Source of the DNA: Calendula officinalis
Lineage: Eukaryota; Streptophyta; Magnoliopsida; Asterales; Asteraceae
DNA: 64,000 nucleotides
Assembly: GCA_963853835.1 (NCBI GenBank)
Contig: OY970828.1
Coordinates: 1,319,501 to 1,383,500, forward strand
Reading direction: 5' to 3'
The notes beneath the pieces were generated by a model, which did no database searches, was not told the DNA's origin, and saw only the letters and a list, made by a program, of their open reading frames with translations. Positions 25,689 to 36,237 of this stretch are shown piece by piece; within the stretch, counting starts at the first letter, position 1, and every line of letters begins with the position of its first letter. A program made the position numbers and the translations under genes.

Positions 25689-27171
25689 ACCCTTTGCAGT
25701 CACGTTTCTGCGGCTTCCCTACTGGCAATATCATTCCATTCTCCGGCGAGAGCTCATTCAAGCTCCTTCACCGACGGCCTGACCGCTTCACCAGCCCGAC
25801 TTAACGTTCTTCAGTTTCTCCTTGAAAGTCAATTGAGTGGTTGTCTTCTTCTGATTTGATCTGATCTGCAGCGAGGTAAGCTGCATGTCGATTCGCCCAA
25901 ATGTTAAAATTATATTGCTCATCCGTTAAAAAAAAAGTTGGAGTTATATATTGAATATTCCAGATGAAAGCTGCCTCATTTGTGATATGTCACTGCTTAT
26001 TTGTGAAGTTTTCCTTCTATTGGATTTAAAATCGACGTATCTAAAGCAATGATTTAATTGCATGCAATGTTGTAAAAATCGCTCGGCGCCTCGGCGGTAT
26101 ATATCGGGTGACCACCTTCGAGCGATTAATCGGTTTCTAGGCAGGTACCATAAATTATAAAGGAATTTAATTTAAAAAAATAAATATTAGTAATATTTTA
26201 ACAAAATAATTAAATAAGTCAATAATTATGAAGAAGTTAAAGTAATTAAAAATATTTGAAATGTTTTCTAGTTTGAAAATATTAAATAAACCTTAAAAAT
26301 TCTTTAGATGGCCCATTAAAATATTGGTGAACCAAAGAAAAGTGAATGGACCATTAAAAATAAACACTCGATCCATTTTTTTCCTTTTTCTATCAACTGG
26401 TTCGTTCGTTCTTTTTTCTAGACCTAGCCGATCGTTTTCTTCCTTCTTCTTCTGTCGCCGCTGTTTGAAAAACCCATTGAACCGGATCAAGAGAATCGAT
26501 TGGACCGGATCTGAAGTCTAGGCCTAGTTAGACGAAATGTGAAAGAAATCAAACGAGTCCGAAGTTTGACCGATTCCGAAATTGTTACAATTGAATGAAG
26601 TGTCTCATTTGGCTATAAAATCATCACTTTATGTTGCTGAAAAACTGTTCGAGCTCGTTTCCTGAAACTACTCGTTGGTAACTACAATAATTTCTCATTT
26701 CCTTCTGCAATATATACTATCATATTTATATATATCTATATGACTAAATTGTCAATTATTGTTGCTTAGGTTGGCTCGTGTTCAGTTGTAGCTAGGTTAA
26801 AGTAGCAAAATAGTATAACAAGTGTGTAGATGAAATAGGTGCTGAATAAACACGAACCAATTTCCATATTTATCATTGTAAAATGATAAAATCCTTTATA
26901 ATCTTATGAAAATATATTAGTTTATATGTACTCGATTTTACTATGTGATCAATAACCCTAAGCATTTCGACTGTCATTATGTACATAACAGAAAATATGA
27001 GAATTTGAGCATGTACATTGATTTTTTTGCTTATGTAGTTTAGCTTAAAAACTATGGTCAACATTTAATATTTAACATAATGACAATGTATAATGTGACA
27101 GGAATGGAGGTACTATTTGGCTAACCACAATCAACTAGAAAATGTCATAGCAAGCAACATCACCGTTTTAG
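25689..27171 (+). other. Possible orphan 5'UTR exon and intergenic DNA
   Basis: 25689-25875 is pyrimidine-rich and GC-balanced like a plant 5'UTR, and ends at a good splice donor (GAG/GTAAGC). No coding exon that it could join is seen before the CACTA element at 27172. It may be the stranded leader of a gene, or captured sequence. The rest (25876-27168) is AT-rich with no gene; TAG at 27169-27171 is the left CACTA target duplication. Confidence 0.35.
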
Positions 27172-27185
27172 CACTACAAGAAAAT

Positions 27186-27500
27186 GACTTATTTGCGACG
27201 ACATCATTTGCGGCGACATAGTTCATTTGCGACGACTGATGTTTTTTGCGACGACTACTTTTGAGCTGCGACTACGAGTCGTCTCTAACGAAGAGCGGGA
27301 AATCATCCCTCCTTTTTTTTACATGCCGCAAAAAAATTGAGTGGAAAAGATAAAAATTTGATCCATTTAGCGACAACGGGTCGTCGCTGTAGAATTTTAA
27401 AAAAGATTTTAAAAGATTTTCTTCCAATATATTAATTATATTTAAATTTAGAAAAAAAAAATTCCGTTTGCGGCGACGTGTTGTCGCAGAGTGTCGTCGC
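27186..27500. repeat. Left subterminal GCGACGAC array of the CACTA element
   Basis: Multiple copies of TTTGCGACGAC, GCGGCGAC and GTCGTCGC in both orientations. Such arrays are where CACTA proteins bind to bring the ends together. Confidence 0.85.
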
Positions 27501-30032
27501 AGAAATTAAAAAAAGGGGGATAATATCAAAAAACGAAAGAAAATCTTAAACAAATTTCCCGAATAAACAGCTTCTTCGATTTCGTTGTTATCATCTACTA
27601 CCTATTTCCACCTTTCTCCTCATGATTCTCTTAACCGTTATTCACCTGCATTCCCCCATATCAGGTATTTTATACGTACGACCCATCTTCTCTTTATATA
27701 CTAACCTTAATTTGCTTTCTTTTCTTAATTCGACTTTTAGTTCGTCTGCTCAGTTCATTCGTAAAAGGTACGCCCTCTTGTTTACATTGGATTTGTTTTC
27801 TGGGTTTTCAGTTCATTTAGTCTAATCGATTAATAGTATTAGGTTAATTTCGCTCCACGATTCTTTAGTTTGTTAAAATTAGGATCGCATCATCAATGTT
27901 GCATTATAGTTATCACTCCGATCGAGCATTTGTGTTAACATTATGATTTTTAAGAACTAATTTTGTCGAAACAAAGTTCAATTTAGGGGGGAAAATAACT
28001 AATTTTGGTTCGAGTGAGCCAATGAGGTCAGTTTGGTTGATTTCAACTTTTCAAGTTCTGTCGTTGAACTAATATTTCTTGTTTAGTTGTGATATTAATG
28101 ATATTTGACTTCTAAAATTTCAAAAAAGTGGTTAATATTACTGGTGTTTGGTATATTTTTTTTGTTATGTATCAATACTTGGAAGCTATAGCTTTTGTTT
28201 CTGGTGTTAGGTATTATGTTTTAGAAATCAATCTTTGTGTTGGCTCACAATGAATTGGTAGTTGCCCCCTGTAGCTATTTATGATCACCGGAGGCTATTT
28301 TGTTTATCTATCTTTAGATGTGTTTGAATCAAAGTTGTTTAATTAAATGATCTTTGTAAATTGTAATGTACATACTATAGGAATGAGTATTTGCATCATA
28401 AACTGAATATCTTTTCAGGTTGTAACACTGAAACAAGACATCTCAAGGGTACGGTTTTAACGAGTTCAGAAGTCGTGCAGGTGCAGAAAACGCCTTATAA
28501 ACCTTATTTCTAATAATATTAGTTTACAATAACATATTTTCCAGAAATCTTGCTGTGTTGTTCAAACTAATTCATAGTAAGCTGCAGTGTTGTCTTCGCC
28601 AATCTTGCTGCTGCAGTGCTGTCTTTGCCACTCAGGTTCCTTTATTTGATTTGCCTAAGTATTTTCATTTTGTTTGACTTTATATTGCTCTTAATGCAAT
28701 CATTTTGAGCTGCTAATTTATTGCTTAGCTCTTAATCTGTGTTAGTGATTATTTCTCCAACCTTGTGTTTTCATGTCCAACTTATTTTTATCTTTATTAG
28801 TTTTCAGATCATCAGGAGGGATTGCACATTTGCTATAATTATAAAATTACTAAGGTAATTTTCACTAACTAATTATAATGAAATGTCTAAATATGATTAT
28901 ACAACTAGAGGAGACATTACTTGTAGGTTATTCTTTTCAAGTATAATGATGCAGTAGCTTAATTTGATACGGGATAAGATAATAGATCCATGTAGCTAAG
29001 CAATTGAATTTAGGATAAATATATAAAACACTTAAGTTCTTAGAATCGTATATGCAATTTCCTAAAATATTTGGTTTGGTAGTGAGTGTTATATTCAATT
29101 AGACCCGATTACTTTCCTTTATCGGGTTTCGGGTTGATCCAATTAGACCCGATTGAAGTTTAAAAGTTTTTTCACTTAAGATTTAAAATATTTTTTACAT
29201 ACTGCCAAGTTAAATGTTATATTATTTTCTAGATGTTAAATTGTTTTTAAGTATAAATATCTAAAATTTTAAAACAACCTAAGCAAGTTAAAATATTTTT
29301 AAAATTTAAAATAATGTACGCTCTTCTTCTTGCACTGTTGGATTTCATCTGCTTAAATTAACGGAAGAAATTAGAGTAATTTCACTCCATGAACTTCTAT
29401 TTGCTAAATTCGGGTCTGCACCATTGTTCAATTTAGTGATTTTTTTGGGGATAATGTTATATGTAGGGGTGTCAAAAGGGTCGACCCGAACCCGAACCCG
29501 TTTATGCTAGTCGGGTTGGGTGTATTCGGGTCTTTTTTATATATCGGCTTATTTTAACCCGACCCGACAAACCCGACACTATCATCGGGTCGGGTATCGG
29601 GTTGGGATTATTTATCTTTGTCGGGTTTCAGGTTGACCCGATTTGACCCGACTAAAGTGTAATATCTTTTTACTTTAAATGCTAACTATTTATTTAGTAT
29701 AGCAAGTTGAAAAATTCCTACTTTACGAGGATTTTAAGTGGAAAACTATCCATTTATTCAAAATTCACGTATTTTAATTGTTATTAAAGCCTTCGAAGCA
29801 GTGTATCGTAGCAGCGGCAGCCAAAGCACTAAAGCACTCAATATCAAAAGTATTAATTGTTAACTTTTAGTTTATTATATTATTAGTTGTTTTTATATTA
29901 ATTGTGTTTTTCAAGTATTGGTTATATGGTTATAACAAGAGTATTATGAAGTTAAAATAAATTGATTATATGAATTTTTCAAGTTTAAAACATAACCCGA
30001 CTAACCCGACTAACAATCTTTTGTTGATCTAG

Positions 30033-30142
30033 ATGATGAAAATGAAGAAGTTTCTTCAGATGATGAAGATGAACAAGATGGCATGGATGATGTTGATGCT
30101 GATCATGTACCTCACTATTGTTCAAGTGATGACTCAGATTGA
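30033..30142 (+). pseudogene. C-terminal acidic tail of a TNP2-type transposase (remnant)
   Basis: After an AG acceptor (GATCTAG) comes a short open frame dense in Asp and Glu, ending SSDDSD and TGA at 30140-30142. The position, just upstream of the second CACTA gene, and the acidic composition fit the last exon of the element's main transposase. No catalytic region is found between 27500 and 30030, so the body of the gene has been deleted. Confidence 0.5.
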
Positions 30143-30330
30143 CATCTTTATAATTTTACTCTTTATTTGTAATGTGAATTCTTTAGTTATAATTTTACTT
30201 CTATCATTGTAATTTGAATTCTTTTTGTTATATTTAAGCTTCCATCCTTGTAATTTGAATTCTTTAATTATAATTTGATTTTGTTTTATGTGATTATAGA
30301 TGTACTTTAATTCTTATGTGCCATTTAGAT

Positions 30331-32005
30331 ATGAATGACGTTGGGCGTAGCCACGGTGGAGACTGTGGTGGTGATCCTCCTCATCGTGGGCCGGATAGGA
30401 TAGGCACACAGTGCGAGTCATGTAAGCTATTATTTTCTATTTTTTATCATTACATTCATATGTTATCTTCTAATTCTTTTGTTCATGCAGCAAACCCAGG
30501 AAGAGGGTATGCAATAGGGAAGAATCTTGAATTGGCTATTGCAAAAAACCTGATGAAACCTCTTCGTGTACAGTTTGACCGGGATATTGAGGAAACTTAT
30601 AAACCTCTTGGAAAATTAGGATCTATGATGGTGACTCTGATTGGGAATTTGGTTCGTGGGCTTATCCCTCCATACTATCAAACTTGGGAACAAGTTCCTG
30701 ACGAAAAGAAGGCTCTAATACTTCCGCGGATCGAGGTAAATTTAAATCCTAATACATTTCCGGTTCGTTTCATATATAGCGTTTTATGTCTTTTTTGGCC
30801 TTGTAGATATATTTCGATCTTCAGCCTACCGCAACCGATTATGATAAGATTCTTGCATCCATAGATCGTCAGTGCGCGGACCGCTATTCCGATAGCAAAT
30901 CCAGATATAAGAAACATTTCGATATGCATGGCGGTTACGACAACATTGAAAATGCAAGGAGAAATCATGATCCACGTTTGACACCAGCGACTTGGAATAA
31001 ACTTATAGACGATATTTTTCTTAATTCTCGGTGGAAGAAGCAATCCGAAAAGAATAAAGGTAATAGAAATAAAGTGAAATATCCAAGTTATCATGGTACC
31101 TCATCATACGTGAATACACGCTACAAAAAGGTTAAATACTTGAACTCTACTATCTTATGTGTGTTTTTAGTATGCTATTGTTTATTAGTAATAAGATAAG
31201 ATGTATATTATTTTTTTAACAGATGAATCCAGAAACGAATGAAGTGCCGGGGGTTGTTGAGAACTGGCACGACATGCATTACAAGGCGGGTCGGTGGGCG
31301 AACGAGGAAGCCAGGACTACATATGTAAGTAAATGTATAATATTGTATTTTTTTTTCTTCCCAGCATTGTGCAGCTACGTTTTTCCTGAACTGCGTTAAT
31401 AGTTTGTGCTAATTAATTAAAATTGTTGTTAAAAATGCAGGAAAGATTGGTTGGCGAGAGGACGACTCAATCATCTTCTTGTTCTGTAGTTAACGAGCAA
31501 GAAGTTGCTGGAAAGGTAATTATATAGATAATTTAATACTTGTTATAGATGACCCATTCTAAGATGTTCCCATTTTGACCCGAAACCTATTGGACATGTA
31601 AAATAGTACATACCTTTTACATAATTTATTGGTTAATTAGTATAGTTTTCTGAGCAATTTATACTTTTTGAAAGTCAATTAACGAATCAAATGAATTAGG
31701 TTTTCGGGGAAAAACGCGGCCATAATGTTGGTCGTGGACAAAGGCTAAAGAATACCTCAATCCCCTCATATTTTCCAAATCGGTCATCAACCTCCTCCTT
31801 ACAATCACACCCAACAAATGAGCAAGTGAAAGGGATAGTGCACAAAACCATAAAAAAGAATAACCACAAGTGGAAAACCGTAATTCAAAAGTGGATCGAT
31901 TCGGTAATTGAGAAAAATCCGAACATGCAACTTCCTTCATTAGATGGTGTTGTCGAGGACGAGGACGAAGACGAAGACGATGAGGACGAGAGTGAAGATG
32001 AGTAG
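30331..32005 (+). CDS. CACTA accessory protein, Transposase_24 (Ptta/En/Spm) type
   Basis: Six exons (30331-30421, 30491-30735, 30807-31130, 31223-31324, 31441-31515, 31700-32005) join with GT-AG introns into 381 codons (380 residues plus TAG). The middle carries the conserved plant En/Spm block: LMKPLRVQFD, LGKLGSMMVTLIGNLVRG and a Trp-rich SRWKKQSEKNKGNRNKVKYP segment. The end is a stretch rich in Glu and Asp. Members are thought to act like TnpA, which binds the subterminal repeats of the same element. An upstream ATG at 30316 in the same frame would add five residues. The frame is intact despite loss of the transposase, so the protein could still act in trans. Confidence 0.85.
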
Positions 32006-32259
32006 GTAACTTTGGTTTAACGATTTTCTGGGATTTGGTTATGGTTTTGAATTTTTGATACATTTTAGTGTTATTTGATTTGGATTGAACTTGATTTGGT
32101 TATGGTTCTGTACATTTGAATTTTGTTAATATATGGATTTTGGTACGTAATTCTAGTAAATTTTTAGTTTGCTGGAAATAATTTAGGATTTGTAGTATTT
32201 GTTAATTATGGAAATTTTGGAATTTAAAAAAAGTGAAAAAAAAAAATTTGAAAAAACCA

Positions 32260-32600
32260 CAATTAGCGACGACATGTGTCGTCGCAGATGGACGTGCAAA
32301 ACACCAAATTTCTTTTTAGCGACGACCTATGTCGTCTCTGAAATACATATCATGAAAAACTATATAATTATGGTTTTATTATTAGCGACGACGGGTCGTC
32401 GCAAATAAAACAGGTATTAAACAACAATGTTTTTCTATTTTTTATTTTTTGCGACAACAGGTCATACATGTCGCCGCAAAGTTTTGATCAGAGACGAACC
32501 ATTAGCGACGACGTCATTTGCGGCGACTGTCGTCTCAAAGTGGATATTTAGCGACGACGTTGGTATATTTAGCGACGACTTTTGTCGTCCCTAAAAGGTC
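32260..32600. repeat. Right subterminal GCGACGAC array of the CACTA element
   Basis: At least eight copies of AGCGACGAC / GTCGTCGC, mirrored relative to the left array. Confidence 0.85.
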
Positions 32601-32617
32601 AGTTTCTTGTAGTGTAG

Positions 32618-32806
32618 GTCGGGAAACAAATTGAAAGTAACCCTTATCCATAGCCCTAAGGGCTAGCAAATCCTTTTAAGGAAAATGCTAACCATTGCCC
32701 ATAGGGAGCACTTAAATAAAAATAAAAAAGCTATGTAGATGCGAGTACAAAAGTAAGCACGCATAATAATATCATACCACAAGACAAATTTAGATGAGAT
32801 GAGATT
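32618..32806. other. Flank between CACTA element and ARGONAUTE inverted repeat
   Basis: AT-rich; contains a CCCTAAGGG palindrome and a GCCCATAGGGAGC word. No gene seen. Confidence 0.4.
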
Positions 32807-33285
32807 TTAGCAATAAAACATGACACACTTGACATTCTCTTTGAAAATGGGAAGGTTCCTTGCACCATTACCACCTAGAAGAGTTGTTCTCCTATAACAT
32901 TGTCCACGGTATGCGAGCAAGTGAGCATAACATGCACACGTTACTGTTATCATCACATTACATCATACTCAATAATCATTATATATTTCTTACAAAGAAT
33001 AAAAAACAATCTAAAGAAAGTTGCAAAATGAATTTTACTAATAGAAATTGAATGAGTGCACCTAATATATTTGTCCCAACAAACTTGATTCAGATTCAAA
33101 AGATTAATAGAAAAACTAAATTTAAATTATCAAATGAAAAATGACATACATGTAGCACAACTTATTTGTCAGGGATTGCTAATCATTAGCCTCAAATATG
33201 CTGTCATCCCATAATACATAATAATGAGCCACATGGCTCGTACACTGTTTAACAAAAACGGAAATATCAATATGAATGGCTAATT
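32807..33285 (-). pseudogene. ARGONAUTE 3'-end fragment (PIWI C-terminus), left arm
   Basis: On the minus strand this arm has the canonical end of plant AGO proteins, VMFYC then TAA (stop at 32809-32807), preceded by NVKC. Further upstream in the gene come NNLCY-like and RCTHS segments and the block SHVAHYYVLWDD. That block is cut by an in-frame TAG, where intact family members read on. The acceptors of the last two exons have lost their AG. It is therefore dead as a protein gene. Exon order and intron positions match the facing copy at 33475-33902. Confidence 0.75.
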
Positions 33286-33902
33286 CAATATTATTCAAGC
33301 ACTAGGGGTTTTTTCGTCAGTTTAATGTTTATTAACTATGTCAAGTAGTATGAATAGTTATTATTCACACTACTTCATATTGTTAATAAACATTAAACAG
33401 ATGAAAAAACCCTGAGTGCTTGAATATTAACGAATTAGCCATTCATATTAATATTTTCATTTGTGTTAAACCAGGTACGAGCCATGCGGCTCATTACTAT
33501 GTGTTATGGGATAACAACAAGTTTAAGGTTGATGATCTGCAATCCCTCACGAATAACTTGTGCTATACGTATGTCCTTTTTCATTTTATAATTTAAATTT
33601 AGTTTTTCTAGTAAATCCTTTAAATTTGATTCAATTTTGTTGGGGTAGATATGCTAGGTGCACTCATACAGTGTTTATTGGTAAGTTCATCTTGCAGCTT
33701 TTTTTAGTTTTTTTTTTTCTTTGTAAGAAATATATAATGATTATTGAGTTTGATATGATGATAACTAATAACGTCTGCATACTTTGTTCATTTGCTTGCA
33801 TATCTTAGACGGTGTTATTGTAGCACAATTGTTCCAAGTGCAAATGTTGCAGCAAACCTTCCTTTACTCAAGGATAACGTCAAGCGTGTCGTGTTTTACA
33901 GC
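32810..33902. repeat. Inverted repeat built from two ARGONAUTE 3' ends (arms ~0.54 kb)
   Basis: The left arm 32810-33356 is the reverse complement of 33361-33902, at about 80% identity by eye, with only a few bases between the arms. Exons and introns both align (for example the 22-mer stretch around TTTGTAAGAAATATAT). The centre lies in the intron before the GTS-HYYVLWD exon. A transcript across it would fold into a long imperfect hairpin. Confidence 0.85.
33475..33902 (+). pseudogene. ARGONAUTE 3'-end fragment (PIWI C-terminus), right arm
   Basis: Three exons with good splice sites: 33475-33568 (SHAAHYYVLWDNNKFKVDDL, then QSLTNNLCYT), 33649-33680 (YARCTHTVFI) and one from 33809. These match the PIWI segment that in AGO1-type proteins reads HYHVLWDEN, LCYTYARCTRSVSIV, then LPALKENVKRVMFYC. 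In the last exon the recognisable LPLLKDNVKRVVFYS is in a different frame from the splice, and the FYC-stop has become FYSRT, so the fragment is broken. It runs directly into the scrambled pieces that follow. Confidence 0.78.
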
Positions 33903-34194
33903 CGCACCATCAACGGCCATAACAACAATCACTCCAACAACAGCCAAAAGATGGCTATCAAGAGTGGGTTTGTGGTGGTCAAGGACCACATGGTCCATGC
34001 CAAGGTGGACCTCCACTACAAGGAGGTCGAGGGTAGGGTCCACTCCACTTGAGAAACAAGGTCAAAGGTTTCAACAACAGACTCCAAGAGTAACTGCACC
34101 ATTTCAACAAGCTATTGATTCTAGACATGCGTATTCTTTTGGTCTGTTACACCAACTCCCGAGTTGCAACCCAATCAACCTTATGCAACCACGT

Positions 34195-34965
34195 GGTGGC
34201 TCACGCCGAGTCATCTAATCAGCCCGTTTATGAAGCAATGGGCCATTATAATGTGAGTTTAAATGATGTAATCTTAACTTTGTTTCTACTTTTTACTAAT
34301 ATTATTTTATGGTGGGATTAGGTTACTATTACTCATGACGTGACTTCTAGTGCAGTAATGGAACAACTGGTTGGAAAACAGCTTCCTGCATATAATGGAA
34401 AAAGGCCGGCTAGACCTCTACTTTGTGTTTCAACAGATTTTAATCACTCATCTTGGTGAAGATGATGGATCAAGTGTTACATCATGATTGGTTTAAATCC
34501 TTTCGCTTAACTATATCTATGTGTATGAACTGTGTTTTATGTTTGTCATAACTCTTGATTTTGAAGAGGAAGGGACTTCCCTCCCTATAACTGGATTAGT
34601 CGTCGAGCTCTTGAGGAGAGATGTTTCAGCTAGACTATCTGATTTTGATCGGGTCAAGCTTTGACTTTGACTTTCAACTCAATCTCCATCGTCCTCGGGA
34701 TCCTGTTATTTTCACCTTAGTTGACTTTCTGCAGAGTGTGGCGCATAATAAAATAATTATGCTAATGATGATTACGCAAAGGAATTTGGGATTAAAGTAT
34801 GTTAGTAGTTTGCATCTGTTGAAGCTAGGATGTTGCCTCCCCCTTGGGTAAATGTTATATTTATTTAATTTAATGGAAATCTTTTTCTAACTACTCATTT
34901 TGCTTTTGTAGCTCAAGTACCATGACACAAATTTGTACAATGAACAAAACATAGACAAATGCGAA
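34195..34965 (+). pseudogene. ARGONAUTE N-domain and PAZ/L2 fragments, rearranged
   Basis: Pieces in order: 34220-34252 (AMGHYN, then a GT donor); 34322-34440 (VTITHDVTSSAVMEQLVGK, LPAYNGKRPA); 34610-34660 (VSARLSDFDRVK); 34765-34850 (DYAKEFGIKV, then EARMLPPPW before a GT donor); 34911-34960 (LKYHDT after an AG). They match the AGO order (HYDVTITPEVTS, AVMEQLV, LGKRLPAYDG; SDSDRVK; EYAKEFGIKV; EARVLPPPWLKYHDT), with large parts deleted and stops between. The N-terminal pieces lie downstream of the C-terminal piece at 33475, so the gene order is scrambled. The stretch 33903-34190 is Gln/Gly-coding in one frame, like AGO N-terminal tails, but broken. Confidence 0.72.
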
Positions 34966-35009
34966 ACTACATTGTTATTTTAGGCACACAAAAAAAAATG
35001 CAATTTTGA

Positions 35010-35195
35010 GTGCCTAAAATCGATCCATTTTGGCGTATGTTGGGTCTCGGGTATCAAGAGAATACAGTTATTCATTTCAATGGTCGAGCAAAACCTTGGC
35101 TATATATAGCATTTCACGAACTTAAAAAACTATGGACTAAGTATGTTTGCTTTTCAGATATGTTCATTAAGTCATGTCACATTACACCTTCTTAG
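35010..35195 (+). pseudogene. C-terminal exon of a GT8 (GAUT-like) glycosyltransferase, fragment
   Basis: The open stretch contains LGLGYQEN, VIHFNGRAKPWLYIAF and LWTKYV, then FIKSCHI before a stop. HFNG-KPW is the conserved C-terminal block of GT8 galacturonosyltransferase-like proteins, which act in the Golgi on cell-wall pectin. Nothing else of the gene is present. It adjoins the ARGONAUTE fragments, which suggests that several genes were captured together. Confidence 0.6.
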
Positions 35196-35199
35196 AAAT

Positions 35200-36237
35200 A
35201 GTATAATGGTTAATAAACATATTTTTTTGGTATTTTTTTGGTATATTATATATACAAATTATTACTACTTTCAAAGTTTTGTATTTTTATATTTGTGATT
35301 TAAATGAGAATAAATGAAAAATGACAGATTCTTTTTGGTTGTATAGTTGGGATTCCACGTTATCGATAACTTCTGTAGTGTAGAATCGAGCCAAAGTACT
35401 AGCATCTATACTCTAAAATAGCCACTTTATAAGGGCAAGGTGGATAGAAATATGTCAAAATGCATTTTAATATCTTAAGTAGAGCTAATTATATTCTCCT
35501 GAAATATTAAACTGATCCTTGATTTTGTCAAAGTAATCTATTTAAAACTCTGACTTGCTAATTTTATCTTGCTTTTTCAAGTGATTTGCTTCTAAAGTTA
35601 TTATATTATGAGCATATCTGTATTAATTTGTTATGTACAAATAATGCAACAAATTAATAAGTCAAGTACTAAATAGACCATTTTGTCAAATTTAAGGTAC
35701 CATGTTAAACTTTTAATAATTTAAGGTAGTAGAAGACCTAGTCACTCAAATTCAAGATATCAAAACACATTTTGGTCATGAAAATATACTTTATTTTTTA
35801 AAAGATTCCATTTTAAATAGGGAAAATTACCAATAAAAAGGTAAGAAAAATTGTATTAATTCATTATACATCTTCATATTTCATCCTTCTACCCATAAAA
35901 TGATTGACATGTGAAATTCACTAGTCGTCTTTCTTAATCTCACCATTTGAATTAAACATATGTATTGATTAAATGAGTAGAAAGATACGTAAAAAGATTT
36001 AATAAAAAGCAATACCATCTCTCAAGAGGTAAATAAGAAAATTCCTAATACAAACCAACAAATCCACACACAATTAACAGTTAAATTAACTTGATAAATG
36101 TATAAACAAGTAGCATAAAACACCAAATATCACCATACTTATACAAAACATAAACCTAACACAGATTCAGTCATAGATCAATGACAAACTGCAGGCACAT
36201 GCAAAGCACGTGCAAATCACATGCAACAGTTACCAAA
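35200..36237. other. Intergenic, probably 3' flank of the bHLH gene
   Basis: AT-rich, no coding signal. The last ~200 bp upstream of 36238 is probably 3'UTR of the bHLH gene on the minus strand. Confidence 0.5.

Larger units (their letters stand above)
27172..32614 (+). mobile_element. CACTA (En/Spm) transposon, internally deleted
   Basis: 5443 bp. The ends are CACTACAAGAAA at the left and TTTCTTGTAGTG at the right, with TAG duplicated on both sides (27169-27171 and 32615-32617). Both subterminal regions are packed with GCGACGAC / GTCGTCGC words, the expected binding arrays for a TnpA-like protein. It keeps the accessory gene (30331-32005) but only the tail of a TNP2-type transposase (30033-30142), so it is probably non-autonomous. 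Region 27500-30000 holds leader-like and intronic DNA, plus a patch of CCCGACCCGA-type repeat at 29470-29660. Confidence 0.93.

Noticed and set aside
31659..32063. 134-codon antisense frame at the end of the CACTA accessory gene
   Set aside because: Lies opposite the acidic GAGGAC repeat of the real last exon and is low-complexity.
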